Source of the DNA: Lichenicoccus sp964242335
Lineage (GTDB): Bacteria > Pseudomonadota > Alphaproteobacteria > Acetobacterales > Acetobacteraceae
Assembly: GCA_964242335.1 (NCBI GenBank)
Contig: CAXTAY010000005.1
Span: forward strand, 83,234 to 147,233
Length of the DNA stretch: 64,000 nt
Reading direction: 5' to 3'
Numbering within the stretch: position 1 is the stretch's first letter; each line of letters opens with the position of its first letter. Shown piece after piece: positions 34,085 through 42,595 of the stretch. A program made the translations under genes and the position numbers. Under the pieces are notes generated by a model. The model had not been told where the DNA came from. It searched no databases and worked only from the letters and a program-made list of their open reading frames with translations.

Positions 34085-36646
34085 ATGGGATCAGAACGGA
34101 TGATCAGTGCGAAGGGACCGACGCAGAGCGCGATGCGGCCGTTCCTCGGCTATTTCGATGCCTTCGACGACGGCGAAGCGAGGGGCTGGGCGGTCGATGC
34201 GCGTCAGAACACGACGCCGGTGCGGCTGCACGTGCTGATCGACCGACAGGAAGTGGCGACCATCCTGTGCGACGACCTGCGCGAGGACGTGCAGGCCGCC
34301 CTCGGGCATCCCACCGGCCGGCTCGGCTTTCGCTTCAGCGTCCCGGAACGTTTCATCGACGGCGAGCTGCACGCGCTGTCGTTCCGCTTCGCCGATCGCA
34401 GCATCGTGCCGCTGATCGACCCTGCGCGTCCGGACGAGTTCGCCGAGGAGCACGAGTTCGTGCTGCGGCGCAAGTACGAGTTCCAGAGCTTCATCGACGG
34501 CATGAAGCAGGGCGCGCTGCGCGGCTGGGTGCAGAAGCTCGACGTCGCCAGTCGTGAGCGTTCCGGCGGCTGCCACATCCTGCTCACCACCAACGGCACC
34601 CGGGTCGCGCAGGTGAAGGCGGACCGCTACCGCGGCGACGTCGCCGCCGCGCTCGGCGGCGATCCGAACTGCGGCTTCGAGATCATCCTGCCGCGCCAGT
34701 TCCGCCGCGGCGGCATGCAGAGCTTCCGCTTCGTGGTGACACCGGACGACCACGAGCTGGCGGGAAGCCCGCTGACCACCACCCTGGTCGACGATGCGCT
34801 CGAGCAACGGCTGCTGGAGATCAGCGGTACGGTCGACCGGCTCTACAAGGAGATCACCGCGCTGCGAAGCGGCATCGCCGACGTGATGCCGACGCCCACC
34901 TACGATCTCGGCGACTACGACCGCTGGGCGCGACGCTACTACGACCGCCTGCGGGCGCGAGTCTCGGCGCGCCGCCGGCGTCGCCAGGAACTCGCGGCGA
35001 CGGCGACGCACCGGCCGCTGGTGAGCATCCTGTGCCCGACCTACAAGCCGATGATGTCGGACTTCGTCGCGGCGGTGGATTCCGTGATCGCCCAGACCTA
35101 CGAGAACTGGGAGCTGATCATCGTCGATGACGGCGGCCGGTCGCCGGAGGTGAGCAAGCGGATCGCCGCGTACTGCGCCGCCGACGCGCGCATACGCTGC
35201 ATCGCCCTGAAGAAGAACCTCGGCATCAGCGGCGCCACCAATGCCGGGCTCGAGGCGGTGCGCGGCGAGTGGGTCGCGTTCTTCGACCATGACGACCTGC
35301 TGGTCGACGTCGCGATCGAGCTGATGGTCGACGCGGCACAGGCGAGCGGTGCTCGCATGCTCTATTCCGACGAGGACAAGGTCGATCAGGCCGGCTACTT
35401 CCTGGAGCCGAACCTGAAGCCGGACTGGAACTACCGCTACCTGCTCGGCTGCAACTACGTGTGCCACCTGCTGTTCGTCAGCGCCGCCACCCTGACCGCG
35501 GTGGGTCCGTTGCGCCCGGAGTACGACGGCGCGCAGGACCACGACCTGATCCTGCGCCTGGCCGAGGCGCTGCCCGCCGGGCAGATCCATCACGTGCCGG
35601 AGGTGCTGTATCACTGGCGCAAGACGCCGAACTCCACCGCCGTCGACGTGTCCAGGAAGGGCTACGCGATCGAGGCGGGCGTGCGCTGCGTCGGCGATCA
35701 CCTGAAGCGGCGGCAGATCGAGGCGGAGGTGAGCCCGATCCGCGGCCTCACCCTGTACGGCGTGCGCTGGCTGGCCCGCGCGCAGCCGAGCGTCACCATC
35801 GTCATCCCGTTCAAGGACCAGATCCAGACCACGCAGCGCTGCCTCGACGCCCTGCTGGCGCACACCGCCTACAAGCAGTTCGACATCATCCTGGTCGATA
35901 ACTGGTCGGTGACGCTGGAGGCGCAGGCCTTCATCAAGCGTGCGCGCCGCTTCTCGCGGGTCCGGGTGATCACCGTCGAGGAGGAGTTCAACTACTCCCG
36001 GCTGAACAACCTCGCCGCCGCCGAGACACGGTCGGACTACCTGTTCTTCATGAACAACGACGTGTTCGTCCAGGACCCGTCCTGGCTGTCGACGCTGATC
36101 GGCGAGACCGGCCTGTCGGACGACATCGCCGTCGTCGGCGGCAAGTTCGTATATCCGAGCCGGACCATCCAGCATGCCGGCGTCGTGGTCGGGCCCGAGG
36201 GCATCGCCGCGCACGCCCATCGCGGCCTGCCGGAGACCGAGTACGGCTATATCGGCCGCGCCATGCTCAGCCACGAGGTGAGTGCGGTGACCGCCGCCGG
36301 CATGCTGATCCGCGCGAGCGTGTTCCGCGAGGTCGGCGGCTTCGACGAGGTCGAGCTCAAGGTGGCGTACAACGACGTCGATCTGTGCCTGCGCGTGCGC
36401 GAGGCCGGCTGGCGCGTCATCTGGTGCGCGGAGTTCGTCGCCGAGCATCACGAGTCGCTGTCGCGCGGCAGCGACGACCGGCCTGAGCAGGAGGCCCGCT
36501 TCTTCCGCGAGACGCAGGTGATGAAGCAGCGCTGGGGGTCGAAGCCGCTGTTCCGGCACGACCCGTTCTACAGCCCGTTCTTCACCGTCGACCGGCAGCC
36601 GTTCTTCGACCTGGTCGATCCGGCGGACGAGCCGGCACCTCCCTGA
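34085..36646 (+). CDS. Large bifunctional glycosyltransferase with two GT2 domains
   Basis: 853 residues from ATG 34085; ATG 34100 and GTG 34049 are alternatives. Residues ~15-230 contain two copies of a beta-rich module, each with an (A/L)RGW motif, a D-x-x-R-x-DV-x-A-ALG stretch and a GF-x-x-x-P core. First GT-A domain from residue 313 (VSILCPTYKPMMSDFVAAVD; FFDHDD with Asp401-Asp404). Second GT-A domain from residue 570 (VTIVIPFKDQIQTTQRCLDA; FMNNDV at 655-660). No membrane helix. Such tandem GT2 proteins build surface glycans (rhamnan/O-antigen-like). Position next to hopanoid genes may be incidental, since it appears to have its own promoter. Confidence 0.87.
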   Translation: MGSERMISAKGPTQSAMRPFLGYFDAFDDGEARGWAVDARQNTTPVRLHVLIDRQEVATILCDDLREDVQAALGHPTGRLGFRFSVPERFIDGELHALSFRFADRSIVPLIDPARPDEFAEEHEFVLRRKYEFQSFIDGMKQGALRGWVQKLDVASRERSGGCHILLTTNGTRVAQVKADRYRGDVAAALGGDPNCGFEIILPRQFRRGGMQSFRFVVTPDDHELAGSPLTTTLVDDALEQRLLEISGTVDRLYKEITALRSGIADVMPTPTYDLGDYDRWARRYYDRLRARVSARRRRRQELAATATHRPLVSILCPTYKPMMSDFVAAVDSVIAQTYENWELIIVDDGGRSPEVSKRIAAYCAADARIRCIALKKNLGISGATNAGLEAVRGEWVAFFDHDDLLVDVAIELMVDAAQASGARMLYSDEDKVDQAGYFLEPNLKPDWNYRYLLGCNYVCHLLFVSAATLTAVGPLRPEYDGAQDHDLILRLAEALPAGQIHHVPEVLYHWRKTPNSTAVDVSRKGYAIEAGVRCVGDHLKRRQIEAEVSPIRGLTLYGVRWLARAQPSVTIVIPFKDQIQTTQRCLDALLAHTAYKQFDIILVDNWSVTLEAQAFIKRARRFSRVRVITVEEEFNYSRLNNLAAAETRSDYLFFMNNDVFVQDPSWLSTLIGETGLSDDIAVVGGKFVYPSRTIQHAGVVVGPEGIAAHAHRGLPETEYGYIGRAMLSHEVSAVTAAGMLIRASVFREVGGFDEVELKVAYNDVDLCLRVREAGWRVIWCAEFVAEHHESLSRGSDDRPEQEARFFRETQVMKQRWGSKPLFRHDPFYSPFFTVDRQPFFDLVDPADEPAPP

Positions 36647-36674
36647 GCGACCCGGGAGGTTTCGCGGTCAGCGG

Positions 36675-37568
36675 TCAGTCGAGGCCGAGCCGGTCGAGGA
36701 CGGCGCCGACCCGGCTCAGCGACGCCTCGGGGACCGGCAGGATCGGGCGCGGCGGTGCTGAGGCGCAGAGACCGAGGCGGTTCGCCGCGGCGTACACGAC
36801 GCGCAGGCTGCCGAACTCGGTGAACAGCTCCCAGAGCGGCCGGAGGCGCGCATCGAGCGCACGGGCACCGGCCCCGTCGGCGCGTCGCACCGCCGCCATG
36901 ATCTCCAGGCACGGGCCGGGAAACAGTCCGGCGGCGACGCTGTACCAGGCATCCGCACCGGCGAGCAGGCCGCCGGTCGCGTTCCAGTCCACACTGTAGC
37001 CGAGCGAGAACCCCGCCGGCGTGCCGGCCCGCAGCGTGCGCAGCTGGTCATCGGCCGCGTCCGCAGGAGGTGCCGGCATCTTGATGCCGCACAGGTTCGG
37101 CAGGCGGCTGAGGCGCATGATCAGCTCGGCCGTGAAGGTGAAGTGCGTGGTGGCGGGATTGTCGTAGATGCACAGCGGCAGCCCCACCGCTTCGGCGACG
37201 GTGCGGTAGTGCGTGAACACCTCTTCGTGGTTCAGCGGCGTGTACGAGACCGGCGCCAGCAGCACGGCGTCGGCGCCGGCCGCTCTGGCGTCCTGTCCCA
37301 GCCGCACGACCTCGTCGGTGCGCAGCGCGCCGATCCCGACCAGCAGCGTCGTGCGGCCGCCGATCGCGTCGACCGCGATCTCGGTGGCGCGGCGGCGCTC
37401 CGCGCGCGTCAGGTACAGCGCGGTGCCGGTGCTGCCGAGGAGGCCGACCGAATCGACGCCCGCGGCGGTGAGGCGGGCCAGCACCCGGCGCAGCGCCGCC
37501 TCGTCGACGCGGCCGCTCCGGTCCGCCGGGGTGATTGGGAAGGCCGAGAGTCCGTAGAGCTGCCCCAT
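36675..37568 (-). CDS. DapA/NAL-family aldolase (dihydrodipicolinate synthase-like)
   Basis: 297 residues, a (beta/alpha)8 barrel of the class I aldolase DapA family. LYGLSAFPITPADRSGRVDE at the start, LLGSTGTALYLTRAERR at the substrate loop (canonical DapA has GTTGE), YDNPATTHF with the catalytic tyrosine and CGIKMP with the Schiff-base lysine. The altered GSTGTA loop argues against true DapA; a keto-acid lyase acting on a sugar- or proline-derived substrate is more likely. It stands alone, convergent with the glycosyltransferase. Start ATG at 37568; the longer open frame upstream is repeat-derived. Confidence 0.85.
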   Translation of the reverse strand: MGQLYGLSAFPITPADRSGRVDEAALRRVLARLTAAGVDSVGLLGSTGTALYLTRAERRRATEIAVDAIGGRTTLLVGIGALRTDEVVRLGQDARAAGADAVLLAPVSYTPLNHEEVFTHYRTVAEAVGLPLCIYDNPATTHFTFTAELIMRLSRLPNLCGIKMPAPPADAADDQLRTLRAGTPAGFSLGYSVDWNATGGLLAGADAWYSVAAGLFPGPCLEIMAAVRRADGAGARALDARLRPLWELFTEFGSLRVVYAAANRLGLCASAPPRPILPVPEASLSRVGAVLDRLGLD

Positions 37569-37636
37569 GCAGGCAAGGTAGGGGCGAAGCCGGCCGCGGA
37601 TCCAGCGCCGGAACGGTGCCGGAGCATCGACGAAGA

Positions 37637-37754
37637 CAGGCAAGGGGCTTTGCCCCTTGACCCCATCAGAGGCTGAGCCTTTGAAATCCGATACTTGGGA
37701 GTCGGGGTCCGGGGCCGACGGCCCCGGTGGGTCGAGGGCGAAGCCCTTGCCTGC
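37637..37754 (+). repeat. Dispersed palindromic repeat, copy D (complete composite)
   Basis: Unit 1: CAAGGGGC-TTT-GCCCCTTG, then AGAGGC-TGA-GCCTTT. Unit 2 after a short spacer: GGGGTCC-GGGGCC-GAC-GGCCCC-GG, then GAGGGC-GAA-GCCCTT-GCCTGC. Four hairpins in all. It lies between two divergent genes, just before the GNAT gene. Confidence 0.8.
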
Positions 37755-37790
37755 GAGGACGCGGAGGGGAGCAGGTTGAACCGCTACGGG

Positions 37791-38219
37791 ATGGAGATCC
37801 GTGCCGCCACCGCCGCCGACGCGCCCGGGCTCTGCGCGCTGCTCGCCGAGGCCGGCCACCCGCTGGCGCCGCGCATCCTGGCGCAGCGGCTGGACGCGAT
37901 CCGCCAGCAGCCGGGTGCTGCGCTGCTGGCGCTGGAATGGGGGCCGCCGAGCGGGCTGGTCGTGCTGCACTGGTACGCGGCACTGGACGCGGAGCAGCCG
38001 GTGGCGCAGGTCACCACGCTGCTGGTCGGGCCGGAGCAGCGCCGGCGGGGGATCGGCCGGCTGCTGGTGAAGGCGGCGGCCCAGGCGGCGCGCAGCGCCG
38101 GATGCGGCGCGCTGGAGCTCGCGGCGTCGACGCAACCGGGCCTGGAGGCGTTCTGCCGCGCCACCGGCTTCGTCGAGACCGGCCCGCGCTTCGTGCGCGG
38201 CCTGCGCAAGCGGGGGTGA
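37791..38219 (+). CDS. GNAT family N-acetyltransferase
   Basis: 142 residues. The N terminus MEIRAATAADAPGLCALLAE is the usual GNAT beta1-alpha1; VAQVTTLLVGPEQRRRGIGR is beta4 plus the acetyl-CoA pyrophosphate loop (Q/RxxGxG/A), and LELAASTQPGLEAFCRATGF is the C-terminal beta5-alpha4. Substrate unknown. A TTG at 37776 in frame has a strong GGAGGGG at good spacing and may be the real start (five more residues). Upstream is repeat copy D. Confidence 0.85.
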   Translation: MEIRAATAADAPGLCALLAEAGHPLAPRILAQRLDAIRQQPGAALLALEWGPPSGLVVLHWYAALDAEQPVAQVTTLLVGPEQRRRGIGRLLVKAAAQAARSAGCGALELAASTQPGLEAFCRATGFVETGPRFVRGLRKRG

Positions 38220-38237
38220 CGGCTGCCGCGGCGACGC

Positions 38238-39638
38238 TCAGCGGCGGCCGGCGCCGGCTTGCGCGGGCGTCGCCTCGGGTACCCAGCTGCCGTGGAAGCC
38301 GAACGGGACGCGACGCGGCATCGCGACGCTGGCGACCGGTCCCTGCTCGAGGGCGCGTGCGTCCAGCACCAGCAGCACGCTGTCGTCGTGCTCCGGGCGC
38401 CAGACCAGGGTCAGCAGCCAGCCCTCGCCTTCGGCGGAGCCCTCCGCCTCGGCGACGAAGACCGCCTCCGATGCCCGCTCGCCCGGCGGCAGGGTGAACA
38501 GGCTGCGGCCGCCGCCTCGCAGGTCGTGACGCACGATCGCCTCGGTGCCGGCCTCGTCGATCCGGCAGATGCGCATGCCGTACCGGTACGGGAGGCCGGC
38601 GTGCCGCTCGTCGATGCGCGGAAACTCGCCGGGCAGCGCGTCCAGCAGCTCGCGCCGCACCGTCCGCGCGGCCGGGTCGACCCGCCAGCGGCAGAGCCGC
38701 GCGTCGCCGGCGTCCGCCGGACCGCCGTCGGCGCGCGGGAACAGAGGCGGCGCGTCGTATTCGACGAGGTCGATCACGATGCTTCCCGCCTCGTCGTCGA
38801 AGGCGTTCATGACGTGGAACGCGAAGCGGGACTCGCAGGCGATCCAGCTGAGGTCGGCCGCTCCCCGGTCGCGGCGCATCACGCCGAGGAAGCCGCCGCG
38901 CTCCGGCTCCCAGGCGAAGGCCGGCCCGCCGGACCTGGCGCGGCCGAGGTCGCCGGTCAGCGGCAGCACCGGGAACACCACGTGCGAGGCCGTGACCGCG
39001 AAGTCATGCACCATGCTGCAGTACGGCGCCTCGAAACTTTCCTGGCGCGACACCGTGCCGTCGGCGTCGATGATGCCCCAGCGCATGCCCGGGCTGAACG
39101 GGCCGGCGGTGGAGTAGCCGAAGAACACCAGCTGCCCGCTGCGCGGATCGTGCTTGGGATGGGCGGTGAAGCGGCCGGAGACCGCGCCGCCGAAATCCTC
39201 GGCCCCGAGCGTCGAGAGGTCGCCGGGATCCAGCCGCGTCGGCAAGTGCACCTCCTCCAGCGCCAGCAGTCGCCCGGCGTGCGACAGCACGTGGGTGTTG
39301 GCGACTCCCGTATCGATCCCGCGCGCGGCCTCGGTCGCCGGCTGCCCGAAGCCGCTGAACAAGGCGCGTCCGGCCGCGGCCTCGGCGAGGAAGCGCGGCG
39401 TGCGTATCCAGCGGTTGCGGTAGCCGGCGCGGCCGTCGCCGAGGGTGACCGCGTGCACCATGCCGTCGCCGGTGAACCAGTGATAGGGCTGTGCCGGCGG
39501 GAACCTCGGGTTGGCGCCGTTGCGGAACAGGGTGCCGCGCAGCCCGGCCGGCAGGCGTCCCGAGATCGGCAGGTCGTGCACGATTCGCTCGTCGCCGACC
39601 GGCGCGTAGTTGCCGCACAGGAAAGGCGACGCGCACAT
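38238..39638 (-). CDS. Carotenoid oxygenase (CCD/RPE65 family)
   Basis: 466 residues; seven-bladed beta-propeller that cleaves double bonds in carotenoids, stilbenes or lignin-derived compounds using Fe(II). The four metal-ligand histidines are visible in FTAHPKHD, SMVHDFAVTASHVVFP, FAFHVMNAFDD and FGFHGSWVPE. The N-terminal GTLFRNGANPRFPP and YHWFTGDGMVHAV are family motifs. A longer frame runs to 39695, but the ATG at 39638 gives the best start. No carotenoid synthesis gene is nearby, so a stilbene-type substrate is possible. Confidence 0.92.
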   Translation of the reverse strand: MCASPFLCGNYAPVGDERIVHDLPISGRLPAGLRGTLFRNGANPRFPPAQPYHWFTGDGMVHAVTLGDGRAGYRNRWIRTPRFLAEAAAGRALFSGFGQPATEAARGIDTGVANTHVLSHAGRLLALEEVHLPTRLDPGDLSTLGAEDFGGAVSGRFTAHPKHDPRSGQLVFFGYSTAGPFSPGMRWGIIDADGTVSRQESFEAPYCSMVHDFAVTASHVVFPVLPLTGDLGRARSGGPAFAWEPERGGFLGVMRRDRGAADLSWIACESRFAFHVMNAFDDEAGSIVIDLVEYDAPPLFPRADGGPADAGDARLCRWRVDPAARTVRRELLDALPGEFPRIDERHAGLPYRYGMRICRIDEAGTEAIVRHDLRGGGRSLFTLPPGERASEAVFVAEAEGSAEGEGWLLTLVWRPEHDDSVLLVLDARALEQGPVASVAMPRRVPFGFHGSWVPEATPAQAGAGRR

Positions 39639-39860
39639 GGCAGACCCCGTCTGACACCACCTCCCGGAGATGCCGTCGCGCGGGCGCGCCGGCAAGGGCC
39701 CTGAACCGCGTCGGTCCGGCGGCGGACCGTTGCCGAACGTGCCGCGACGTCCGGCGCTTCGGCCGCTCCGGCACGGTAATGCTTTGTAAGAAATTCCACC
39801 GCCGTCGCCACGGTCCGGCTCTTGTCTGGCGTTTTATCCACGGCGCGGTAGGTTGAGGAG

Positions 39861-40100
39861 ATGCCAACGCGAGCCGCCCTGCTTCTGCTGCCCTGCGTCG
39901 GCCTGTCCTGGGTCCCGCTCCACGATCGGCCGACGGCGTCGCCGTCCGGCTCCCCGCTCCGCTCGGCCCTCGACGCAGGCAGGCGACGGTCGGATCGGCC
40001 GCGGACCGTCCTGCGCCTCCGGACCGCGCCGAGCCGGGTCGGGCGCCTCATGGCGCTCATGGCGTCGGGCCGTCGCCTCCTCCTGGCCGACCTGCGATAG
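39861..40100 (+). CDS. Possible small leader ORF (79 residues)
   Basis: ATG at 39861 preceded by GAGGAG, though very close to the start codon. The N terminus MPTRAALLLLPCVGLSWVPL could be a short signal or membrane segment, followed by an arginine-rich tail. It stops one base before the ATG of the next gene, which would allow translational coupling. No family recognised. It may be a chance frame in GC-rich DNA. Confidence 0.25.
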   Translation: MPTRAALLLLPCVGLSWVPLHDRPTASPSGSPLRSALDAGRRRSDRPRTVLRLRTAPSRVGRLMALMASGRRLLLADLR

Positions 40101-40101
40101 G

Positions 40102-41469
40102 ATGCGGAGCAGGGCGGGCGCAGCCGACGGATCGGGCACGGGCGCGCCGGTCAGCCGCGGCCTCGCCGCCGAGGCGCTGCTGATGCTGCTGCTGATGCTG
40201 CTGCTGATGCTCTGGCAGGCGGTCGCGGTGGCTTCGGCCGGGGCCACCGAGATCACCCAGCCGGCGGTCGCCTGCGTCGACCCGAAGGCGACCTACATCC
40301 TGACCAGCCCCCTGCCGTCCCATCGCGCCGCCCGCTGGCGGACCGGGATAGGCCGTCGCGGCCGCTGCTTCAGCATCCAGCCCGGTGAGCAGTGGGAGCG
40401 GATCTACGGCGTCGGCGGCCTGACGCTGATGCGCCGCACGCCGCCGCAGCCGGGCGTGCCGCCGTTGTTCTTCCGCGACAGCGTGCTCTCCGGCGCGACG
40501 TCTGCGCCCGTAGCGGAGCTGCCGCCGCGGCGCAGCGTGCCACTCGTCACGATGCCGCGTCCGCCCACGTCGCGCGCGCCCGTCCTGCCGGGTCCGGCGC
40601 GTCCGGTCCGCGTGCGGCCGCGGCACCAGGACGCGGCCGGCACGCCGATCTTCGTCGAGACCCTGCCGCCGCCCCAGGCGCCGGCCGTCCCGGCACCCGC
40701 GTCCGCGCCGGTGCCGGCCATCGCGGCGCCGCCGCCGGATCTGCGGGTCGCGGACGCGCAAGCCTCGACGGTGCGACGCCCAGAGCCTCCGAGTCTGACG
40801 CCTCCGAGTCTGGCGCCGCCGAGTCTGACGCCTCCGAGTCTGGCGCCGCCGGGTCTGACGCCGCCGAGGCCGACGCCGCCGCCGGCCAGTGCCGAGGTCG
40901 CCGCCGCATCCGCCCGCGGCTACGCGATCGGATTCGCGCTGGCGATCGTGCTGATCGTGATGTCGCTCACCGCCCTGGCGCTGCTGGCGCGCCTGCTGCT
41001 GCGGTCGCCGAAGCCTGCGCCGGTGCCGCAGGAGGCGCCGTGGCTGGGCGTGCCGACACCGCCGCGCCCGGTGATCGCGCTGCGCCCCGTCGCGTCGCCG
41101 CCGGTGGCGATGCTGCAACCGGTGGGATCACGCGCCGTCTGGCCCGGCGAGGACGAGACCGACCCACGGCTGCAATGCGCGGTGCTGCTGCGCGAGGCCG
41201 GCTGGGACGTCAGCAGTCGCGCTCCCGGACACGGGCCCGACCTGATCGCGCGTCGCCGCGGCCGGGTGGTGGCGCTGCGCTGCCTGCCGGCGAGCGCTGT
41301 GGTGGACGAGCAGGCGGTCGAGACGGCGTGCGTGGCCCGCGAACGGGTGCGGGCGGACCTCGCGGTGATCGTCTCGAACGCCCGCTGCACGTCGGATGCG
41401 AGGCAGCTCGCCTCGCGGATCGGCGTCGATCTTCTGCGCGAGGATCAGCTCGGCGCCTTCGCCGCCTGA
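40102..41469 (+). CDS. Proline-rich membrane protein with degenerate Mrr-like nuclease domain
   Basis: 455 residues from ATG 40102. The leader is a very hydrophobic L/M stretch (residues ~26-40) encoded by a 12-base tandem repeat. A periplasmic part follows (CVDPKATYILTSPLPSHRAA, GRRGRCFSIQPGEQWERIYG), then a proline-rich linker (~130-270) with six PPSLT/A-type repeats (229-258). One transmembrane helix lies at ~274-300. The C-terminal domain (~354-455) reads LREAGWDVSSRAPGHGPDLI and ARRRGRVVALRC, matching the Mrr/restriction endonuclease core. Asp380 is kept, but the usual E/Q-x-K is Ala391-Leu-Arg393, so catalysis is doubtful. Function unknown. Confidence 0.7.
   Translation: MRSRAGAADGSGTGAPVSRGLAAEALLMLLLMLLLMLWQAVAVASAGATEITQPAVACVDPKATYILTSPLPSHRAARWRTGIGRRGRCFSIQPGEQWERIYGVGGLTLMRRTPPQPGVPPLFFRDSVLSGATSAPVAELPPRRSVPLVTMPRPPTSRAPVLPGPARPVRVRPRHQDAAGTPIFVETLPPPQAPAVPAPASAPVPAIAAPPPDLRVADAQASTVRRPEPPSLTPPSLAPPSLTPPSLAPPGLTPPRPTPPPASAEVAAASARGYAIGFALAIVLIVMSLTALALLARLLLRSPKPAPVPQEAPWLGVPTPPRPVIALRPVASPPVAMLQPVGSRAVWPGEDETDPRLQCAVLLREAGWDVSSRAPGHGPDLIARRRGRVVALRCLPASAVVDEQAVETACVARERVRADLAVIVSNARCTSDARQLASRIGVDLLREDQLGAFAA
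40177..40209 (+). repeat. 12-base tandem repeat in a signal-peptide region
   Basis: CTGCTGATG followed by two exact CTGCTGCTGATG units, coding (L)LLM repeats in the hydrophobic core of the leader of the gene starting at 40102. Gain or loss of one unit would change the core by four residues without a frameshift. Confidence 0.7.
40786..40875 (+). repeat. 15-base tandem repeat coding a proline-rich linker
   Basis: Six units based on CCTCCGAGTCTGACG, alternating with the variant ending TGGCG, so a 30-base higher-order repeat is visible in the first four. The last two units are diverged. It encodes PPSLT/PPSLA repeats. Confidence 0.85.
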
Positions 41470-41514
41470 TAGGCGCCTGGCCGGGAGGCGGCGCCGATGC
41501 CGGCCGCGGCCGCG

Positions 41515-41919
41515 CTACAGATAACGCGTGACGTGCTCGTCGATGATGGCGAGGTTGCGCAGGTTGGCCTTGAAGGCGACGTCGAACAGGTCCCCCACCA
41601 CCGGCACCGCACCCATCGCCGTCTCCACCGCGACGTTGCCGAGCATGCGCACGAGCTCGGCGCGCGACAGCCCGAGCCGGTAGCCCTCGTAGACGATATA
41701 GAGCGAGATCGCGCCGAGCAGCGCGTCGCCCGCCACCGGCGGCAGGCCGATCAGGCTGTTCAGGCCGAAGCGGAACTTGCTGCCGGGAAGCCGGAACGCC
41801 CCGTCCATGATCCAGGCCAGCCGGCGCAGCCGCGCCAGTCGTCGCGCCGGCGAGGCGGCACGTCGCCCGGCACGGAAGTCGCCGCGGATGCCGGCATCGG
41901 CCGGGCGGGATCGATCCAT
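41515..41919 (-). CDS. DUF4112 domain protein
   Basis: 134 residues from ATG 41919, which has a GGAGAG seven bases upstream. Family pattern: LAWIMDGAFRLPGSKFRFGL, then NSLIGLPPVAGDALLGAISL, then MLGNVAVETAMGAVPVVGDL and FDVAFKANLRNLAIIDEH. One or two hydrophobic helices in the middle suggest a membrane protein. Function unknown for the family. The next gene (42005) is on the same strand 85 bases upstream. Confidence 0.85.
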   Translation of the reverse strand: MDRSRPADAGIRGDFRAGRRAASPARRLARLRRLAWIMDGAFRLPGSKFRFGLNSLIGLPPVAGDALLGAISLYIVYEGYRLGLSRAELVRMLGNVAVETAMGAVPVVGDLFDVAFKANLRNLAIIDEHVTRYL

Positions 41920-42004
41920 GGATGTCTCTCCGGAAACTGCCGGGCGTGGCGATGCAGATGTGGCAAGCCGCCGGTCGTGCATCAATGGCTGGATGCAGCA
42001 CCGG

Positions 42005-42484
42005 TCACCGGCAGACATGCTCGTAGCCGTCGGCGCCGAGATAGGTCGCCGTCAGCGGGTCGTAGCAGGCGAAGCCGGCGCAGACGCCGCTCGCCGCCAG
42101 CTGCGGTGCCTGCAGCGCCGCGCCGATGGCGTTGCGCTCCCGCGCCTGCTGTCCGCACAGCGGCGTGTTCGGTGCGGCCGACGGATCGTTGAGCAGCGGC
42201 GGCTTGCCCTCGGCGAGGGCGGCATCGTCGGCGGCCGTGGCCTGGCGCACCGGCACCGGCACCGCGGCGGGGACGCCGGCGGTCGCACGCGGAACCGCGG
42301 GCGGCGGCGGCGGCGGCTCGCACCGGCCGAGGCCGAGCAGGCCCAGCAGCAGCAGCCGCGCGACCCGGCGTCTGGGTCGCGACGCACGCGATGCTCGCGA
42401 CCCGGAGCGCGGGGCTGCCGACGGCGCGGGGAGCCTCCCGTCTCGCGCCGTGCCCGGGACGCCTCGGCCGGGGATGAGGATCAT
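42005..42484 (-). CDS. Small secreted protein with BA14K-like C terminus
   Basis: 159 residues from ATG 42484. The N-terminal ~35 residues are arginine-rich and are followed by a hydrophobic LLLLGLLGLGRCEPPPPPP, which looks like an export signal, possibly with a lipobox-like cysteine. A proline/alanine stretch leads to a cysteine-containing end: CGQQARERNAIGAALQAPQL and CAGFACYDPLTATYLGADGY-EHVC. The last part resembles the YDP-x-TGTYLGYDGxRHxC end of BA14K-like proteins, an alphaproteobacterial surface family. The start may be downstream, nearer the hydrophobic core. Confidence 0.5.
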   Translation of the reverse strand: MILIPGRGVPGTARDGRLPAPSAAPRSGSRASRASRPRRRVARLLLLGLLGLGRCEPPPPPPAVPRATAGVPAAVPVPVRQATAADDAALAEGKPPLLNDPSAAPNTPLCGQQARERNAIGAALQAPQLAASGVCAGFACYDPLTATYLGADGYEHVCR

Positions 42485-42595
42485 GTCCCACCGTCCATGG
42501 TTTGGGATGCGAACGATCGCCGCTCGCGTCGCGTTGCTCCAGCGATGCCGGTGCGCCGGCGGTTGGTCCCACCTCTCACGACAGGTTGGCAGAGC

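Noticed and set aside
40786..40875. Possible CRISPR-like array
   Set aside because: The units are contiguous without spacers and code for a proline-rich linker in frame.
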